Below are positions 14,673 through 23,286 of a DNA stretch of 27,786 nt, piece after piece. The notes beneath the pieces were generated by a model. It saw only the letters and a list, made by a program, of their open reading frames with translations, did no database searches and had not been told where the DNA came from. Both the position numbers and the translations under genes were made by a program. The DNA comes from JAYENK01 sp034722035 (GTDB taxonomy: Bacteria; Patescibacteriota; Patescibacteriia; Patescibacteriales; UBA12075), in assembly GCA_034722035.1 (NCBI GenBank), contig JAYENK010000003.1, positions 1 to 27,786 of the forward strand. Reading direction: 5' to 3'. Numbering within the stretch: the first letter of the stretch is position 1; each line of letters opens with the position of its first letter.

Positions 14673-15279
14673 AAATATAAACGCCAGAGAAATGGCATTA
14701 GATTTTATTGAAACAGTTTTTATTTTGTTTTTATGCTTTGGCATTTTTTATTTTATTGTTATCGGAGGTTATTATTCCTTAGCCGAGAAAGTAGTAAAGC
14801 TGGTTTCAGCCTTATTTATTTTAAGTTTACCTTTTGCAATACTTTTAAAAATCAATCATAAAAAAATTCATGAGTTCCGTCACGACGGTTCTATTGACGA
14901 CATTATTGCATATGCAGCGAAAAAGGATGTTATTATTGATTTACTTATAATTTTTCTAATAACATTCTTAATTATAATAATCCCATTTTTTTGGAGGATA
15001 ATGCAAGGTGAAGATTTATTTCAAGCTTTTTCTACTTTTGCTTTAATGTTTTTGTGGCATTTTATCTTTTTTCACAAAAAAGACGGTTTTGGCGCGGAAA
15101 TAGCAATCACAAGAGGCCTAAAGCTAATTGATGAAATATATATTTTCTTTTTACCGGTTTTTATTCTTATAATACTTATATTTACGGGCGCTTTTGATAT
15201 TATCGATTTGATTCAGTCAATCACAGCGTTTTGTTCAATGTATGCTTGGCGTAAATATTTTTACTATAAACAAACTTAG
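14665..15279 (+). CDS. Five-helix membrane protein, unknown
   Basis: 204 residues, not recognised. Hydrophobic stretches fall near 10-30, 36-55, 88-108, 115-133 and 152-175, with a basic loop (HKKIHEFRHDGS) near 70-80. It overlaps the DUF2304 gene by 8 bases and precedes a GT4 gene by 3, so it belongs to the glycan operon. A role in lipid-linked sugar export or polymer assembly would fit but is only positional. Confidence 0.6.
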   Translation: MVKNINAREMALDFIETVFILFLCFGIFYFIVIGGYYSLAEKVVKLVSALFILSLPFAILLKINHKKIHEFRHDGSIDDIIAYAAKKDVIIDLLIIFLITFLIIIIPFFWRIMQGEDLFQAFSTFALMFLWHFIFFHKKDGFGAEIAITRGLKLIDEIYIFFLPVFILIILIFTGAFDIIDLIQSITAFCSMYAWRKYFYYKQT

Positions 15280-15282
15280 AAT

Positions 15283-16401
15283 ATGAAAATTGCTCAAGTT
15301 GTTTGCGTTTATCCTCCGTATAAAAGTGGAATTGGCGCGGTTGCAAAAAAATTTCACAAAACGCTAACAGCGGTCGGACACAAATCAAATGTTTTTTGTC
15401 CCGCCGATAACGAATCAACACGCGAAGAAAAAAACATAAAACACTTAAAACCATTACTGCGCTCCGGCAATGGTGTTTTTTTACCCCAACTTATCTTTGT
15501 TTTGCGTTCTTATGATATTGTTCACTTGCATTATCCTTTCTTTGGAGGCAGTGAAGCACTGCTTTTAGCAAAGGTAATGCTCAGACAAAATTTTACCCTG
15601 GCCTTGCATTTTCATATGGAGGCAGGCAAACTAAGTCCGCTTAATGGACTGCTAAAAATTCCCGATATTATTACCCGCCCTCTATTATGGCAACAAGCTA
15701 GTGCCATAACTTGCGCCAGTTTAGACTATGCGGAAAACATGGAGAGTCATAAAAAATTATATAAAAAACACAAAAAAAAATACCATGAAATTCCTTTTAG
15801 CGTTGATACCGGTTTTTTCTGCCCGCCAAGCAGCAAAAAGACTACTAATTTGAAAATTTTATTTGTCGGTGGTATGGACAAAGCGCATTATTTTAAAGGA
15901 GTACCGATATTACTGCAAGCGCTTGAAAAAATAAAAGAATTAAATTGGTCTTTGCAATTAGTCGGCGATGGAGAACTAAAAAAAGACTATCAAGATTTAG
16001 CAAAGAAGCTAAAAATTAATAAAAAAATAAATTTTTTGGGAAATCTTAATGATGATGGCTTAAAAAAGATTTATCAGGCTAATAATTTGCTAATTTTGCC
16101 ATCGACTGATAGCAGTGAAGCCTTTGGTATAGTTCTTCTGGAAGCAATGGCTTCCGGCCTTGCTGTAATTGCTTCCCGTTTACCGGGAGTACGGACAGTT
16201 TTTAAAGATGGATTAGAGGGAATTTATTTTGAAACCAAAGATACCCACGATTTATCCTTAAAAATAAAAAAAATAATAAATAATCCAAACATGTTAAAAC
16301 AGATGTCAAAAAATGCGCGTCTTGGCACTCTTGAACGGTATGACGACAAAATTATTTCACAAAAATTAATTAGTTTTTATGAAAATTTGCATAATAAATA
16401 A
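15283..16401 (+). CDS. GT4-family glycosyltransferase
   Basis: 372 residues of GT-B fold. The N-terminal acceptor domain begins MKIAQVVCVYPPYKSGIGAVA, the glycine-rich opening of GT4 enzymes. The donor domain starts near LKILFVGGMDKAHYFKG and carries the E-x7-E motif EAFGIVLLEAMASG, which binds the nucleotide sugar. VHLHYPFFGG and FHMEAGKLSP are acceptor-side motifs. It transfers a hexose from an NDP- or GDP-sugar in cell-surface polysaccharide assembly; exact sugars are unknown. The end overlaps the next glycosyltransferase by 23 bases. Confidence 0.85.
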   Translation: MKIAQVVCVYPPYKSGIGAVAKKFHKTLTAVGHKSNVFCPADNESTREEKNIKHLKPLLRSGNGVFLPQLIFVLRSYDIVHLHYPFFGGSEALLLAKVMLRQNFTLALHFHMEAGKLSPLNGLLKIPDIITRPLLWQQASAITCASLDYAENMESHKKLYKKHKKKYHEIPFSVDTGFFCPPSSKKTTNLKILFVGGMDKAHYFKGVPILLQALEKIKELNWSLQLVGDGELKKDYQDLAKKLKINKKINFLGNLNDDGLKKIYQANNLLILPSTDSSEAFGIVLLEAMASGLAVIASRLPGVRTVFKDGLEGIYFETKDTHDLSLKIKKIINNPNMLKQMSKNARLGTLERYDDKIISQKLISFYENLHNK

Positions 16402-17515
16402 TTTATATAAACCATATTCTCGCGGTGGCGCCGAAAGAGTGATAGAACTAAACAAAAAAGGTTTGATTGCACTTGGGCACAAAGTTTCTATTATTACTAC
16501 GCGTCCGATTTTTTCCAAACCAAATATAAAAAACAAAAAGCAAATCTGGTATTTGCCAAGCACTTATTATTTTTGGAATAAATTGCCAAAAGTTATCAGA
16601 CCGGTATTTCATATTTTTAATATTTTTAATATTTTCCAGTCTAACAAGATTTTAAAAATACTCAAAACAAATAAAATCAATCTAGTTATTAGCAACAATC
16701 TTTTGGGTCTTAATATGCTCTTTTTATTAAAATTAAAAAAACTTTCAATAAAGCATATTCATATTCTGCACGATATTCAATTATTGCATCCTTCAGGATT
16801 GATGATGAAAAATAAAGAACAAATTATTGACTCGACTACAGCTAAAATATACCAAAAAATCACCAAATTATTCTTTAGTAGTGCCTATAAAGTATTTTCT
16901 CCTTCTCTTTGGTTGCTTAATTTGCATAAAAACAAGCACTTCTTTTCAAAAATGCAAACACAGGTTTTATTAAATCCGATTCAATCAAATTTTTTAGAAA
17001 TTAAAAATAGAAAAATAGAAAAAGATTTCACTTTGCTTTTTGTTGGTCTACTGAGTGAAGCTAAAGGTATTTTTACTCTATTAAAAGCTTTTAATAGTAT
17101 ATCCAATAATAAATTCAGATTAAAACTAATTGGACAAAACTTAATTAAAGAAAAATTATATTTTTACTTAGCTAAAAATAATAATATTGAATATAAAGGA
17201 AAATTAAATCATAAAGAAGTGCTGGATAATATGAAAAAAGCTGACGCCCTAATAATGCCGTCGCTTTGCTACGAAAACTCACCAACCGTAATTTACGAAG
17301 CGATAAAAATAGGACTAGGGGTTGTAGCTTCTGACATTGGCGGAACCAGGGAGCTTAAGCAAAATGACAACATATCATTATTCAAAACAGGAGACAGTGC
17401 TGATCTGAGCAGAAAAATAATTAAAATGCAGCAAAACTATTCAAAAAATAGGCATAAAAAAAACAATAATTTTTTGCCCGCTCCACGTGAATATGCCAAA
17501 AAATTATTGAATTAA
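16379..17515 (+). CDS. GT4-family glycosyltransferase, second
   Basis: 378 residues, GT-B fold. The glycine-rich opening YKPYSRGGAERVIE (12-25) and a donor domain from FTLLFVGLLSEAKGIFTLL are clear, with the E-x7-E-like ENSPTVIYEAIKIGLG in place of the usual EGxPxxxxEAMAxG. LHDIQLLHPSG suggests the same broad group as mannosyl/glucosyl transferases of glycan clusters. It is notably more AT- and Lys/Asn-rich than its neighbours. Last gene of the surface-glycan run; it converges with the pilus operon 12 bases further on. Confidence 0.85.
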   Translation: MKICIINNLYKPYSRGGAERVIELNKKGLIALGHKVSIITTRPIFSKPNIKNKKQIWYLPSTYYFWNKLPKVIRPVFHIFNIFNIFQSNKILKILKTNKINLVISNNLLGLNMLFLLKLKKLSIKHIHILHDIQLLHPSGLMMKNKEQIIDSTTAKIYQKITKLFFSSAYKVFSPSLWLLNLHKNKHFFSKMQTQVLLNPIQSNFLEIKNRKIEKDFTLLFVGLLSEAKGIFTLLKAFNSISNNKFRLKLIGQNLIKEKLYFYLAKNNNIEYKGKLNHKEVLDNMKKADALIMPSLCYENSPTVIYEAIKIGLGVVASDIGGTRELKQNDNISLFKTGDSADLSRKIIKMQQNYSKNRHKKNNNFLPAPREYAKKLLN

Positions 17516-17517
17516 AT

Positions 17518-17542
17518 TTAATATATATTAATGATTTTTTTT
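17518..17542. terminator. Possible bidirectional AT-rich terminator between convergent operons
   Basis: The palindrome TTAATATATATTAA (17518-17531) is followed on the plus strand by eight T residues at 17535-17542. The stem is all A-T and weak. It covers the last codons of the 80-residue minus-strand gene. Confidence 0.3.
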
Positions 17543-17770
17543 GTCGGCGACTGCCTTGATCAATTTATTAAACTTATTAATATCAAGCTGTTCCATTGAT
17601 TGCCTGGCTTGAGCTTCTATCAAATTCTGATCATGCATAATGGCATTGTATACATTTTTGTTAAAAAAGTTGTACAGGTAAAACACTAACACCAAGTTAG
17701 AAAAAATAAAAACAATATAAATATATTTAAAAATTATTTTTTGATTAAGTTTAATTTTTATTTTTTTCAT
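17528..17770 (-). CDS. Small single-pass membrane protein at the end of the pilus operon
   Basis: 80 residues. A basic start (MKKIKIKLNQK) is followed by one transmembrane helix (about 14-35) and a short, probably external helical region with QARQSMEQLDINKFNKLIKA. Nine bases after the PilO-like stop, so same operon. The layout (short cytoplasmic tail, one helix, small outer domain) is like PilN/PilO but much shorter. No prepilin peptidase motif is seen. Function unknown; an alignment-complex subunit is a reasonable guess. Confidence 0.55.
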   Translation of the reverse strand: MKKIKIKLNQKIIFKYIYIVFIFSNLVLVFYLYNFFNKNVYNAIMHDQNLIEAQARQSMEQLDINKFNKLIKAVADKKNH

Positions 17771-17779
17771 AGTATTTAT

Positions 17780-18343
17780 TTATTTCCAATAGGTGTTTGC
17801 GTTCAAGCGCAGTCTATATTGTTTAAGTTTGCCTTCTTCTTTCGGCGTCGAAGAAAGACTCAAATCAAAGGAGTTTATATTAATATAGTAAGAGGCGGTT
17901 TCTAATTTTATTAGATAGTCCATAATAGCCGGGTATAATCCGCTAACATCTATAATAACAGGCACTTCTTTTATCTCTCCATCACTATTAAATTTTAAAT
18001 CTAGAGTTAGTTTTTGTTCAACCTTAGCATCTGCCGCCACCCCCTCCAAAGTTGTGATAAATTCAAGCTTGCGATTAGCGTTTATATAAACATTTTCCAA
18101 AATACCTAATTGCGGTTCGATTTTTTTGATTTCCGATTCAAGATTGGCATAATTTTTCTCTCGGTTTATTTTTTTTTCTTGTTCTATTTTTTCCGTAAAA
18201 ATATCAGCTTTTTTTACCTTGATAGCTTCTATTGTTGGGATAATATAAAAATAAACACTTAATACGGCAAACAACAAATAAAATGAAACAAGAATTTGCG
18301 TTTTTGTTTTTAAATTAATTTTATTATATTTATTTAAATTCAT
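17780..18343 (-). CDS. pilO: PilO-like type IV pilus inner-membrane assembly protein
   Basis: 187 residues: a short cytoplasmic N-terminus, one transmembrane helix (about 17-37), a coiled-coil stretch (about 40-80, Lys/Glu-rich), then an alpha-beta domain. PAIMDYLIKLETASYYININSFDLSL is the characteristic ferredoxin-like PilO core. It overlaps the PilN-like gene by 14 bases. PilN and PilO form a heterodimer linking the cytoplasmic PilM ring to the pilus. Sequence identity in this family is low, so the call rests on layout and synteny. Confidence 0.75.
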   Translation of the reverse strand: MNLNKYNKINLKTKTQILVSFYLLFAVLSVYFYIIPTIEAIKVKKADIFTEKIEQEKKINREKNYANLESEIKKIEPQLGILENVYINANRKLEFITTLEGVAADAKVEQKLTLDLKFNSDGEIKEVPVIIDVSGLYPAIMDYLIKLETASYYININSFDLSLSSTPKEEGKLKQYRLRLNANTYWK

Positions 18344-18866
18344 ACGAATTAAGCTTTAGGCTCATATTAAAGTCTATATTGGTTTTAGACAAAAGACTCT
18401 GAATCGGTAATTCTACTTCTGCGAAAATATCATTTTTTTCCAAATTTTGTTGAAACTCAAGCAGTGCGTCTCTTGTCCCGGCGCTTCCTTGCAATCGAAG
18501 AATATTATTTCCGCTCTCAGCTTGAATTTTATTTATCAAAATATTAGCATTGGTTAAGGCATAAATATCTTCAATCAAGTATGACCAGTATATTGATTTG
18601 TTTTGAATGTCTTCAATTTTTTTAATGTTTCCATTAATATTTTTTACTGCCACTATATGATTTTGCGGTCCACGATTTAATAAAGTGTTATTGTTAACCA
18701 ATTCATTAAAATGTGTTTGTAGAATCATTTTTGCACTAAAAAAACAAAGCGAATAAATTATTGCTGTTACAAAAATAATAATTGACAGTTTATTAACTGC
18801 TCGGTATAGAGATTTTGTTTTTATCTCTTTTTTTAGAGTTGTTGAGATTATATTCAATCTTAACAT
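18330..18866 (-). CDS. pilN: PilN-like type IV pilus assembly protein
   Basis: 178 residues starting MLRLNIISTTLKKEI, a cytoplasmic stretch in the place of the conserved PilN N-terminal PilM-binding motif (usually xxINLLP). A transmembrane helix lies at about 26-47, then a coiled coil and a Fimbrial-assembly-like domain containing SYLIEDIYALTNANILINKIQAE. It sits 10 bases downstream of the PilM gene and overlaps the PilO gene, as expected for the PilMNO module. Confidence 0.75.
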   Translation of the reverse strand: MLRLNIISTTLKKEIKTKSLYRAVNKLSIIIFVTAIIYSLCFFSAKMILQTHFNELVNNNTLLNRGPQNHIVAVKNINGNIKKIEDIQNKSIYWSYLIEDIYALTNANILINKIQAESGNNILRLQGSAGTRDALLEFQQNLEKNDIFAEVELPIQSLLSKTNIDFNMSLKLNSYEFK

Positions 18867-18876
18867 GGTATAAAAA

Positions 18877-19968
18877 TTATTCTTGTTTTAAAAATATCTT
18901 ACGCAAAGATAGACCAACCACACTGGTAAAACCCGATAAAGAGCCTACTTCCGCCTCATCTTTATTGAGCGTTTTAACAAGTTTGGCCTCATTATCATCG
19001 AAATGGAGCAAGGGGGATGCAATGCGAGTACTTATATTAAATTTTTTGGCAATAAAAGTATCAAGATTTTTTATATTAACACTCTTGCCATAAAGCAATA
19101 TTTCATTAATTTGGCTATATTCGGGGTAATGGGTTGATATATATTCAAAAACTGATTTTATCCTTGTGCTTAAGTTTTCTATCATTTTGGAAAGAATATC
19201 AAAGACAATGCCATCAGCTTGGCTCTTATCCATACCGCAAATAATTTTAGCTTTTTCTGCCTGCTTTGGTTTTATTTTTAAAGTTTCAGCAATTTTATCG
19301 GTGGCGTCCTGACCGGACAAAGGCATGCTAATAGAAAAAACTATAGTGCCCTGGGCATAAACCGTTAAGAAAGAGGCATTAAATCCAATATTAATCAAAG
19401 CGTATACTTTATTAGTTTTTGCAGCCATTTTTTCTTCCAAAAGCAGAGAGCGGCAATCGCAAACCGAATTAATTTCCAGGGCTGATACTTCAAGCTTAAC
19501 TGCTTTCAAAATAGCTACGTATTGATCGACAATCGCACGAGGAGCTGCTCCTAACAAAATATGATTAACATTATCCTGTCTTTTGATTAATTGAAAATCG
19601 TAATACATCTCTTTTTTTGTCATTGGAATATGCTTTTCAATTTCATTGGCAACAGTGTCGGATAAATTATTAGGAGTGTTTTCAAGAGCAATATATTTAA
19701 CATAAGTTGCTGTGCTAGGCAGTTTTGCCACCACCTCAGTAGTGTTAAAAGAGCCAAATTGAGGCTTTGCGAGCAAATCACCAATTTTTTTTACCAACGC
19801 GTCCGGATCCTTGATTTCTTGATTTTGAATTATTTTTTCGTTTAAAGGTCTCATAGCAAGAGCCTGCAATTTTATTTTGTCATGGGTAGTTTTGGACTGC
19901 GCCGCTCTTAGATATGAATTTGAGATATCCAGTCCCAAAGCAAAGTTTTGTTTTTTTAAAAAAATCAT
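18877..19968 (-). CDS. pilM: PilM-like actin-fold ATPase of the pilus alignment complex
   Basis: 363 residues from the ATG at 19968; the frame is open 25 codons further upstream, but that part overlaps the PilC gene. FALGLDISNSYLRAAQ is the phosphate-1 motif of the actin/FtsA fold. TYVKYIALENTP, EIEKHIPMTKKEMYYDFQLI and ALINIGFNASFLTVY are standard PilM blocks, the last being phosphate 2. It binds ATP and the PilN N-terminus on the cytoplasmic face. LYGKSVNIKNLDTFIAKKF near the C-terminus matches the family's adenosine-site region. Confidence 0.85.
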   Translation of the reverse strand: MIFLKKQNFALGLDISNSYLRAAQSKTTHDKIKLQALAMRPLNEKIIQNQEIKDPDALVKKIGDLLAKPQFGSFNTTEVVAKLPSTATYVKYIALENTPNNLSDTVANEIEKHIPMTKKEMYYDFQLIKRQDNVNHILLGAAPRAIVDQYVAILKAVKLEVSALEINSVCDCRSLLLEEKMAAKTNKVYALINIGFNASFLTVYAQGTIVFSISMPLSGQDATDKIAETLKIKPKQAEKAKIICGMDKSQADGIVFDILSKMIENLSTRIKSVFEYISTHYPEYSQINEILLYGKSVNIKNLDTFIAKKFNISTRIASPLLHFDDNEAKLVKTLNKDEAEVGSLSGFTSVVGLSLRKIFLKQE

Positions 19969-19978
19969 TTTATTATAT

Positions 19979-21115
19979 TTAAATTGCGGTAGTGATAGAA
20001 TACATTGGCATGATGATTGCGACGGCAACACCGCCCACACCAAGTCCTAGAACTAAAATCAAAACCGGCTCAATAATGGCTGGTAAATTTTCCATAATTT
20101 GATCAATTTCATTTTCATAAAACTCTGCCAGTTCGGCTAAAATATTATCCAGTTCACCGGTTTCCTCGCCAATTGCCACCATTTGAGTAACAACCGGTGG
20201 AAATAATTTAGGGTTTACTTTAATTACTTCGTGCAGTTTACCGCCCTTTTTAATTTTTTCTGCCATTTTATTCAATGCTGCGCGATAATGTAGATTACCA
20301 AGTACTTTGGCGGTAATTTCAAAAGTTCTAATTATCATTATATCAGTTCGAAGAAGCGAACTGATATTACGTGAAAAACTGGCGATATTAATTTTTTTAA
20401 TAATTGGACCAAATATTGGTGCTTTGAGTAAAATAGCCTGAAAAATATATTTACCTTTTTGAGTTTTTAGCGCTTGAAAGAAGGCAAAAGCCAAAGCGAT
20501 AACTACGATTGCACTAAGAACGCCGTTATTTACCAGAGTATCGCTAATACCGATTAAAATCTTAGTTGGCAAGGGTAGCTCTGCTTCCAAATTGTCAAAC
20601 ATGCCGGTAATTTTTGGTACTACAAAAATCATCATAAAAGTACCAATACCAAGCATAGCAATAATTATAACAGCCGGGTAAGTGAGTGCTCCTTTTACTT
20701 TTGATTTTAGAGCGTGGCTTTTTTTCATTTGAATAAAAAGCTCATGTAAAACCTCTTCCAGCTTACCGGAAAGTTCTCCTGCTTCTATCATTGCAATAAA
20801 CATCTCGCCAAAAATTTTGGAATGTGGCTCTAGACTTTTGGCAAAGCTAGTGCCTTTTTCTACGTTTGAGCCGATATCGCGCAAGATTTTAGCAAAGTAT
20901 TGATGCTCGGTTTGATCGGCCAAAGTTTTAATACCAATCGATAAGGAAATGCCTGATTTAAGCATTAGTCCAAGGTGTTGAACAAAAAATAACCTTTCCT
21001 TTAGCGGTATTTTTGCTATGCTTAATACGTAATCATTGATTTTATTATAAAGACTGCGCTTGTCAGATGCTTTTTCCTCGTCCTGGTCTATTTTTTGTGA
21101 AAAATTTATTACCAT
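19979..21115 (-). CDS. pilC: PilC-like type IV pilus inner-membrane platform protein (GspF family)
   Basis: 378 residues with two T2SSF domains. The first begins ERLFFVQHLGLMLKSGISL and includes GELSGKLEEVL; the second begins FSRNISSLLRTDIMIIRTFE and includes GEETGELDNIL. Three transmembrane helices lie near 150-175, 200-220 and 345-372. PilC is the platform that couples the PilB motor to pilin insertion. It follows the PilB gene by 14 bases. Confidence 0.92.
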   Translation of the reverse strand: MVINFSQKIDQDEEKASDKRSLYNKINDYVLSIAKIPLKERLFFVQHLGLMLKSGISLSIGIKTLADQTEHQYFAKILRDIGSNVEKGTSFAKSLEPHSKIFGEMFIAMIEAGELSGKLEEVLHELFIQMKKSHALKSKVKGALTYPAVIIIAMLGIGTFMMIFVVPKITGMFDNLEAELPLPTKILIGISDTLVNNGVLSAIVVIALAFAFFQALKTQKGKYIFQAILLKAPIFGPIIKKINIASFSRNISSLLRTDIMIIRTFEITAKVLGNLHYRAALNKMAEKIKKGGKLHEVIKVNPKLFPPVVTQMVAIGEETGELDNILAELAEFYENEIDQIMENLPAIIEPVLILVLGLGVGGVAVAIIMPMYSITTAI

Positions 21116-21129
21116 ATATTGTTTTTTTA

Positions 21130-22857
21130 TTACTCCTGTGTAACTCTCATAATTTCTTCCAAAGTGGTAATGCCGTTTTTAGCTTTAATAAAACCATCTT
21201 CAGCCATAGTTATCATTCCCTCGGAAAGAGACTGCCGGCGAATTTCGCTTGCCGAAGCATTTTTAAGCATTAAAGATTGAATTTTGTCGGAATTTTCCAA
21301 TATTTCATAAATCCCCATTCGCCCTTTGTAACCAGAGCCATTACAACGTTTACACCCTTTACCGTGGTAAAATAAAAGCGATTTTAAGCCTTTTTTAGCG
21401 GAAATAATTGTCTTTTCTTTTTCCATTGTATTTAAAATGCTTTCGATATTAAGCTGTTTTTCCAGCTCTTTTATTTGTTCATCGTCCAAATTAAAACTTT
21501 GGATACAGTCCGGACATATTTTACGCACCAAGCGTTGAGCAATAATGATATTGGTGGTAGTAGCAATCAAAAAAGAGGGAACACCCATTTCTGACAGGCG
21601 TGGCATGGTTTGAGCGGCATCATTGGTGTGCAGGGTAGAAAGAACCAGATGTCCGGTCATGGCGGCATGAACGGCGATTTCAGCGGTTTCCTTATCTCGA
21701 ATTTCTCCAACCATTATAATATCCGGGTCTTGTCGGAGAAAGGCTCTCAAACCGGTAGCAAAAGTGTAACCGATTTTAGAATTCACCTGCGATTGATTGA
21801 CATGAGGCATGCGATATTCAATCGGATCTTCAACTGTGGAGATATTTACTTTAGGGGTATTTAAAATATTTAAAATAGTATAAAGAGTCGTTGTTTTGCC
21901 GGAACCTGTTGGGCCGGTAACTAAAATCATACCATGCGGTTTCGCTATATTTTTTTTAATCTTGTCCAGAGGCTTTGCTTGAAATCCAAGTTGCTCCAAT
22001 GTTAAAACTTGCGCCTGCTCATTTAAAAGTCGAAGCACTATTTTTTCTCCGTCAAAAGTTGGTAAAATAGAAACTCGAAAAGCCACTTTGTATTCATCAG
22101 TAGTGATTTTAAAACGCCCATCTTGCGGTAAACGATGTTCGTCCACTTTTAAATTCGCCAAAATTTTTATACGAGCCACAATTCCTGATTGAACTGTTTT
22201 TGGCAAAACCATTACATTGCGCAAAATCCCGTCAATACGATAACGAACCAGAACATTTTTTTCTTCCGGTTCAATATGAATATCACTTGCTCCTTCAATA
22301 ACAGAGTACTCCAAAAGAGTGTCAACGATACGAACAACCGGCAAATCTTCCGCTAATTTTTTTAGATCTGTTTCTGTATCACTTTTTTTCTTGTCGTCAT
22401 CAGTCAAGTAATCAAATTCTGCCTTTAGGCTTTTGTGGTATTGTTTAATTGTTTCGACAATCGCGCTCGGAGTAGTTAAGCTCAAGACTGCTTTAAGACC
22501 GGTTTTTTTTTCGATAAACTCAACAATTTCTATATCCTCCGGATCAAGTATGGCAATTTTTATCTCTTCATTATTGGCGTTGAATGCAATTATATTATGG
22601 CTAGTGGCGATTGGCTCTGGAATCATAAACAAAACATCTTTGCGAATGGTTTGGGTCTTGAGATCAATATATGGTATTTTATAATAATTAGCGGCACTCT
22701 CATACAACATTAAGGACGTTACCGCCTTTTTTTCCAAAAGATATGACTCTAGTTTTTTACTAGCCTCGCTTGCTTCTTTTTTAAATTGTTGAAATTGTTC
22801 CGATGATAAAACATCAGTATTTATCAAAATTTTTTCAAGCTGCCTGGGATTAAACAT
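21130..22857 (-). CDS. pilB: PilB/GspE-type pilus extension ATPase
   Basis: 575 residues. An N-terminal MshEN-type domain (1-150) is followed by the NTP-binding core: the Asp box SDIHIEPEE (191-199), Walker A GPTGSGKTTT (315-324), Walker B-type DPDIIMVGEIRD and the His box TGHLVLSTLHTNDA. A four-cysteine zinc site (CPDC and CKRC) near the C-terminus is specific to assembly ATPases (PilB/GspE) as opposed to PilT. First gene of the operon, preceded by an extended -10 promoter. No pilT, pilin or prepilin peptidase gene lies in this window. Confidence 0.95.
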   Translation of the reverse strand: MFNPRQLEKILINTDVLSSEQFQQFKKEASEASKKLESYLLEKKAVTSLMLYESAANYYKIPYIDLKTQTIRKDVLFMIPEPIATSHNIIAFNANNEEIKIAILDPEDIEIVEFIEKKTGLKAVLSLTTPSAIVETIKQYHKSLKAEFDYLTDDDKKKSDTETDLKKLAEDLPVVRIVDTLLEYSVIEGASDIHIEPEEKNVLVRYRIDGILRNVMVLPKTVQSGIVARIKILANLKVDEHRLPQDGRFKITTDEYKVAFRVSILPTFDGEKIVLRLLNEQAQVLTLEQLGFQAKPLDKIKKNIAKPHGMILVTGPTGSGKTTTLYTILNILNTPKVNISTVEDPIEYRMPHVNQSQVNSKIGYTFATGLRAFLRQDPDIIMVGEIRDKETAEIAVHAAMTGHLVLSTLHTNDAAQTMPRLSEMGVPSFLIATTTNIIIAQRLVRKICPDCIQSFNLDDEQIKELEKQLNIESILNTMEKEKTIISAKKGLKSLLFYHGKGCKRCNGSGYKGRMGIYEILENSDKIQSLMLKNASASEIRRQSLSEGMITMAEDGFIKAKNGITTLEEIMRVTQE

Positions 22858-22877
22858 AAGTATTTTTATTGTTGAAA

Positions 22878-22895
22878 AGTATTTATATTATACCA
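22878..22895 (-). promoter_or_regulatory. Extended -10 promoter of the pilus operon
   Basis: Read on the minus strand: TGG then TATAAT (22892 to 22887), followed by ATAAATACT. No good -35 is visible, which the extended -10 may offset. The predicted start lies about 24 bases before the pilB ATG. The 15 bases TATAATATAAATACT are identical to those of the rplU promoter. Confidence 0.55.
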
Positions 22896-22935
22896 TAAAA
22901 TTGCTAAAGATAAAAATATTACAGACCCAAGCACC

Positions 22936-22964
22936 TTGATATAGCAAATTTAAAGTGTTAAAAT
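22936..22964 (+). promoter_or_regulatory. Leaderless promoter of the 60-residue gene
   Basis: TTGATA at 22936-22941, a 17-base spacer, extended -10 TGT and TAAAAT at 22959-22964. The ATG begins at 22971, exactly where transcription should start, so the message would be leaderless. Confidence 0.6.
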
Positions 22965-22970
22965 GTTGCT

Positions 22971-23153
22971 ATGGATAAGATAAAAAACAAGCAAAGGCCT
23001 TCGGCGGATCGAATGCGTCTGATAAATTTGGATGAGTTTATTGGGCAGGAAGAGGTGATTGGCAAAGACTATAAATATTCGCCTGACCATGATTATAATA
23101 AAAAACAAGACTATTTACCGGAAGCAATTAAAAATAGAAAATATTTTAGCTAA
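22971..23153 (+). CDS. 60-residue protein resembling the extreme N-terminus of RarA (MgsA)
   Basis: Residues 9-30 (RPSADRMRLINLDEFIGQEE...) follow the opening of RarA/MgsA-type AAA+ recombination factors, usually PLAxRMRPxxLDEFVGQEHLLG, just before the Walker A region. The likeness ends there. The remaining 30 residues are polar and aromatic (KDYKYSPDHDYNKK...) and the gene stops without any ATPase domain. It has a good leaderless promoter, so it may be a working small protein rather than debris. It could equally be a truncated rarA whose body was lost. Function unknown. Confidence 0.5.
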   Translation: MDKIKNKQRPSADRMRLINLDEFIGQEEVIGKDYKYSPDHDYNKKQDYLPEAIKNRKYFS

Positions 23154-23188
23154 TATTAAATAAAATATATTAATTTAAGCTAAAATTC

Positions 23189-23216
23189 TTGACTTATTTA
23201 AAATTTTAAGTATAAT
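23189..23216 (+). promoter_or_regulatory. Promoter of rplU
   Basis: TTGACT at 23189-23194, a 16-base spacer and TATAAT at 23211-23216. The start is predicted near 23223, at the foot of the leader hairpin. Confidence 0.7.
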
Positions 23217-23218
23217 AT

Positions 23219-23252
23219 AAATACTGTCTTCCCTTAAGGAAAGGCGGTATTT
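23219..23252 (+). promoter_or_regulatory. 5' leader hairpin of rplU
   Basis: AAATACTG (23219-23226) pairs with CGGTATTT (23245-23252). An inner CTTCCC/GGAAAG-type stem with one mismatch closes on a TTAA loop, and TGTTTT follows. The hairpin would sit at the very 5' end of the mRNA. It may be an L21 autoregulatory leader, an RNA-stabilising element or an attenuator; the sequence does not decide. Confidence 0.55.
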
Positions 23253-23286
23253 GTTTTAAATTAATAATAATTTTCCTCCTAAATAT

